From Pontimonas sp. (lineage in GTDB: Bacteria; Actinomycetota; Actinomycetes; Actinomycetales; Microbacteriaceae): DNA of 7,003 nucleotides. Positions 6,698 to 7,003 of this stretch are shown here, piece after piece; the first letter of the stretch is position 1; each line of letters starts with the position of its first letter. Made by a program: the position numbers and the translations under genes. The notes beneath the pieces were generated by a model, which searched no databases, was not told where the DNA came from, and saw only the letters and a program-made list of their open reading frames with translations. The DNA lies in contig JALQXU010000046.1 in assembly GCA_023263045.1 (NCBI GenBank), forward strand, positions 1-7,003, written 5' to 3'.

Positions 6698-7003
6698 ATG
6701 GAGGGCTCCCTTTTTCACTTTGTCGTCACTTTTGTCTGCGACGACAAACCTGGCATTGTCCACGCCGTCAGTGGAGCGATTGTGGAGGCTTCGGGAAACA
6801 TCACCGAATCCCAACAGTTTTCTTCCGAGGACACGGGGCGCTTTTTCATGCGTCTGCAGGTGGAGACCAGCGCGGATTATGACGCTTTTCACGCAGCACT
6901 CTCTCCTGTGATCGAGCGCTACGGAATGACCGCGGAAATCAATACTGTAGGTCGGCCGCTTCGAACCTTGGTCTTGGCTTCTCGAGCGGGGCACTGCCTC
7001 ACT
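6698..7003 (+). CDS. purU: Formyltetrahydrofolate deformylase, N-terminal part (runs off right edge)
   Basis: PurU hydrolyses 10-formyl-THF to formate and THF, balancing folate pools and providing formate for purine synthesis. The open frame gives 102 residues with no stop before the edge. An ACT domain occupies about residues 5-80: DDKPGIVHAVSG (15-26), then GNITESQQF (33-41) and DTGRFFMR (45-52), a run highly typical of PurU. 'RPLRTLVLASRAGHCL' (86-101) is the beginning of the formyltransferase-like catalytic domain; the catalytic residues lie beyond the window. The ATG at 6698 is the only plausible start, since an in-frame TAA lies at 6686-6688. A GGAGGG directly touches the ATG, too close for a normal Shine-Dalgarno sequence. 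It is divergent from glyA, whose product feeds the same folate pool. Confidence 0.92.
   Translation, partial: MEGSLFHFVVTFVCDDKPGIVHAVSGAIVEASGNITESQQFSSEDTGRFFMRLQVETSADYDAFHAALSPVIERYGMTAEINTVGRPLRTLVLASRAGHCLT

Overview
The window looks like chromosomal housekeeping DNA from a high-GC Gram-positive bacterium (Actinobacteria), probably a small-genome relative of the Microbacteriaceae. The evidence is a class A penicillin-binding protein with C-terminal PASTA domains next to a DUF4177-type gene and a metallophosphatase, the actinobacterial form of the serine hydroxymethyltransferase lysine motif (HKTLGGPRSG), frequent GTG starts and moderately GC-rich codon use. The genus is inference only. 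I see no mobile element, CRISPR array, rRNA or phage gene.

Left part (1-3682): the start of a small DUF4177-like gene runs leftwards off the edge (1-45, minus). It is divergent from a ponA-like gene for a bifunctional peptidoglycan synthase (99-2629, plus). The ponA frame is broken: the reading frame stops at 465-467 just after the catalytic glutamate of the glycosyltransferase domain, and the rest of the protein continues in another frame. The break fits a deletion of 37 nt between two copies of a 7-nt repeat that removed the rest of glycosyltransferase motif 1. A membrane-anchored metallophosphatase gene follows with a 1-nt overlap (2629-3576), then tRNA-Pro(CGG) with an encoded CCA end (3606-3682).

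Right part (3683-7003): three minus-strand genes, glyA, folD and tdk, form a tight operon (glyA to folD 5 nt apart; folD and tdk overlapping by 8 nt). purU is divergent from it across a 177-nt gap and runs off the right edge. GlyA makes 5,10-methylene-THF and glycine from serine. FolD interconverts methylene-, methenyl- and 10-formyl-THF. PurU hydrolyses 10-formyl-THF to formate and THF. Thymidine kinase salvages thymidine, which lowers the need for the methylene-THF-consuming thymidylate synthase. Together this is a one-carbon and thymidylate supply cluster. The gap between glyA and purU holds a striking 25-nt inverted repeat that may be an operator.

The most notable points are the disrupted ponA gene, its deletion signature, and the inverted repeat upstream of purU. 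I found no evidence for a new multi-gene system.
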